Assembly (NCBI GenBank): GCA_017881445.1
Contig: JADGQX010000018.1
Span: 1 to 33,360, forward strand
DNA: 33,360 nucleotides
From: Gemmatimonadota bacterium
Lineage (GTDB): Bacteria > Gemmatimonadota > Gemmatimonadetes > Longimicrobiales > RSA9
Reading direction: 5' to 3'
Shown: positions 33,299-33,360 of the stretch, in pieces
Layout of the letters: each line of letters opens with the position of its first letter
Position numbering within the stretch: position 1 is the stretch's first letter
Made by a program: the position numbers and the translations under genes
Notes under the pieces: generated by a model
Told to the model about the DNA's origin: nothing
Seen by the model: only the letters and a program-made list of their open reading frames with translations
Database searches by the model: none

Positions 33299-33360
33299 CG
33301 GCGCGGCCGCCGCGGCGCCGGCCGGCGCCGGCGCCCTGGCCGAACCGCCTGCGGGCGCCG

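Overview
This is a very GC-rich (roughly 70 %, my estimate) bacterial chromosome segment that is almost entirely a pectin and hexuronate utilisation locus. Periplasmic or outer-membrane enzymes with Sec, Tat or lipoprotein signals, an isolated TonB-plug lipoprotein of SusC type and ROK-family control suggest a Gram-negative bacterium. The overall style fits Gemmatimonadota, but no rRNA or marker gene is present, so the phylum is an inference.

Layout. (1) 62-10871, minus strand: a long transcription unit read as ROK regulator, FMN-dependent hydroxy-acid dehydrogenase, GH28, GH105, kduD, kduI, DUF4861 protein, pectinesterase, second GH28. It removes methyl esters from pectin, cuts homogalacturonan and rhamnogalacturonan, and converts unsaturated galacturonate to 2-keto-3-deoxygluconate (KDG). 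(2) 11328-14526, plus: uxaC-eda-kdgK, tightly coupled, which isomerises hexuronates and takes KDG to pyruvate and glyceraldehyde-3-phosphate. (3) 14615-16642, minus: DUF485 protein and an ActP-type symporter. (4) 16745-26028, plus: PL10 pectate lyase, uxaE (tagaturonate epimerase), a MetF/MetV-like methylenetetrahydrofolate reductase, an AcsE/MtgA-like methyltransferase, gnd, a LarA-family nickel-pincer racemase/epimerase and a second PfkB-family kinase. A perfect 12-bp hairpin follows. (5) 26358-33298, mixed strands: isolated TonB-plug lipoprotein, GH88 unsaturated uronyl hydrolase, Uma2-family nuclease, a truncated GH2 glycosidase, a second ROK regulator and an ExuT-like MFS hexuronate transporter.

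How the genes work together. The lyases, hydrolases and esterase release (unsaturated) uronates. KduI/KduD, KdgK and Eda handle the unsaturated ones. UxaC and UxaE funnel galacturonate and glucuronate to fructuronate. No fructuronate reductase, altronate/mannonate oxidoreductase or dehydratase lies in the window. Instead the uxaE operon carries a LarA homologue, an orphan sugar kinase and 6-phosphogluconate dehydrogenase. This suggests a testable mannonate-to-gluconate-to-pentose-phosphate branch. The ActP-like symporter, hydroxy-acid dehydrogenase and tetrahydrofolate C1 enzymes may deal with acetate, lactate and methyl by-products of pectin.

Non-coding DNA. Most intergenic gaps longer than about 80 bp hold foldback elements whose arms are short tandem repeats (period 6-9 bp). 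One class (1481-1703, 23309-23482, 24783-24912, half copy 10914-10947) has arms that differ between copies but stay complementary within each copy, plus a shared A/T core. A second class is built of CCCC(A/G)TCG units that are strongly G-quadruplex-prone. No tRNA, rRNA, CRISPR array, integrase or transposase was seen.
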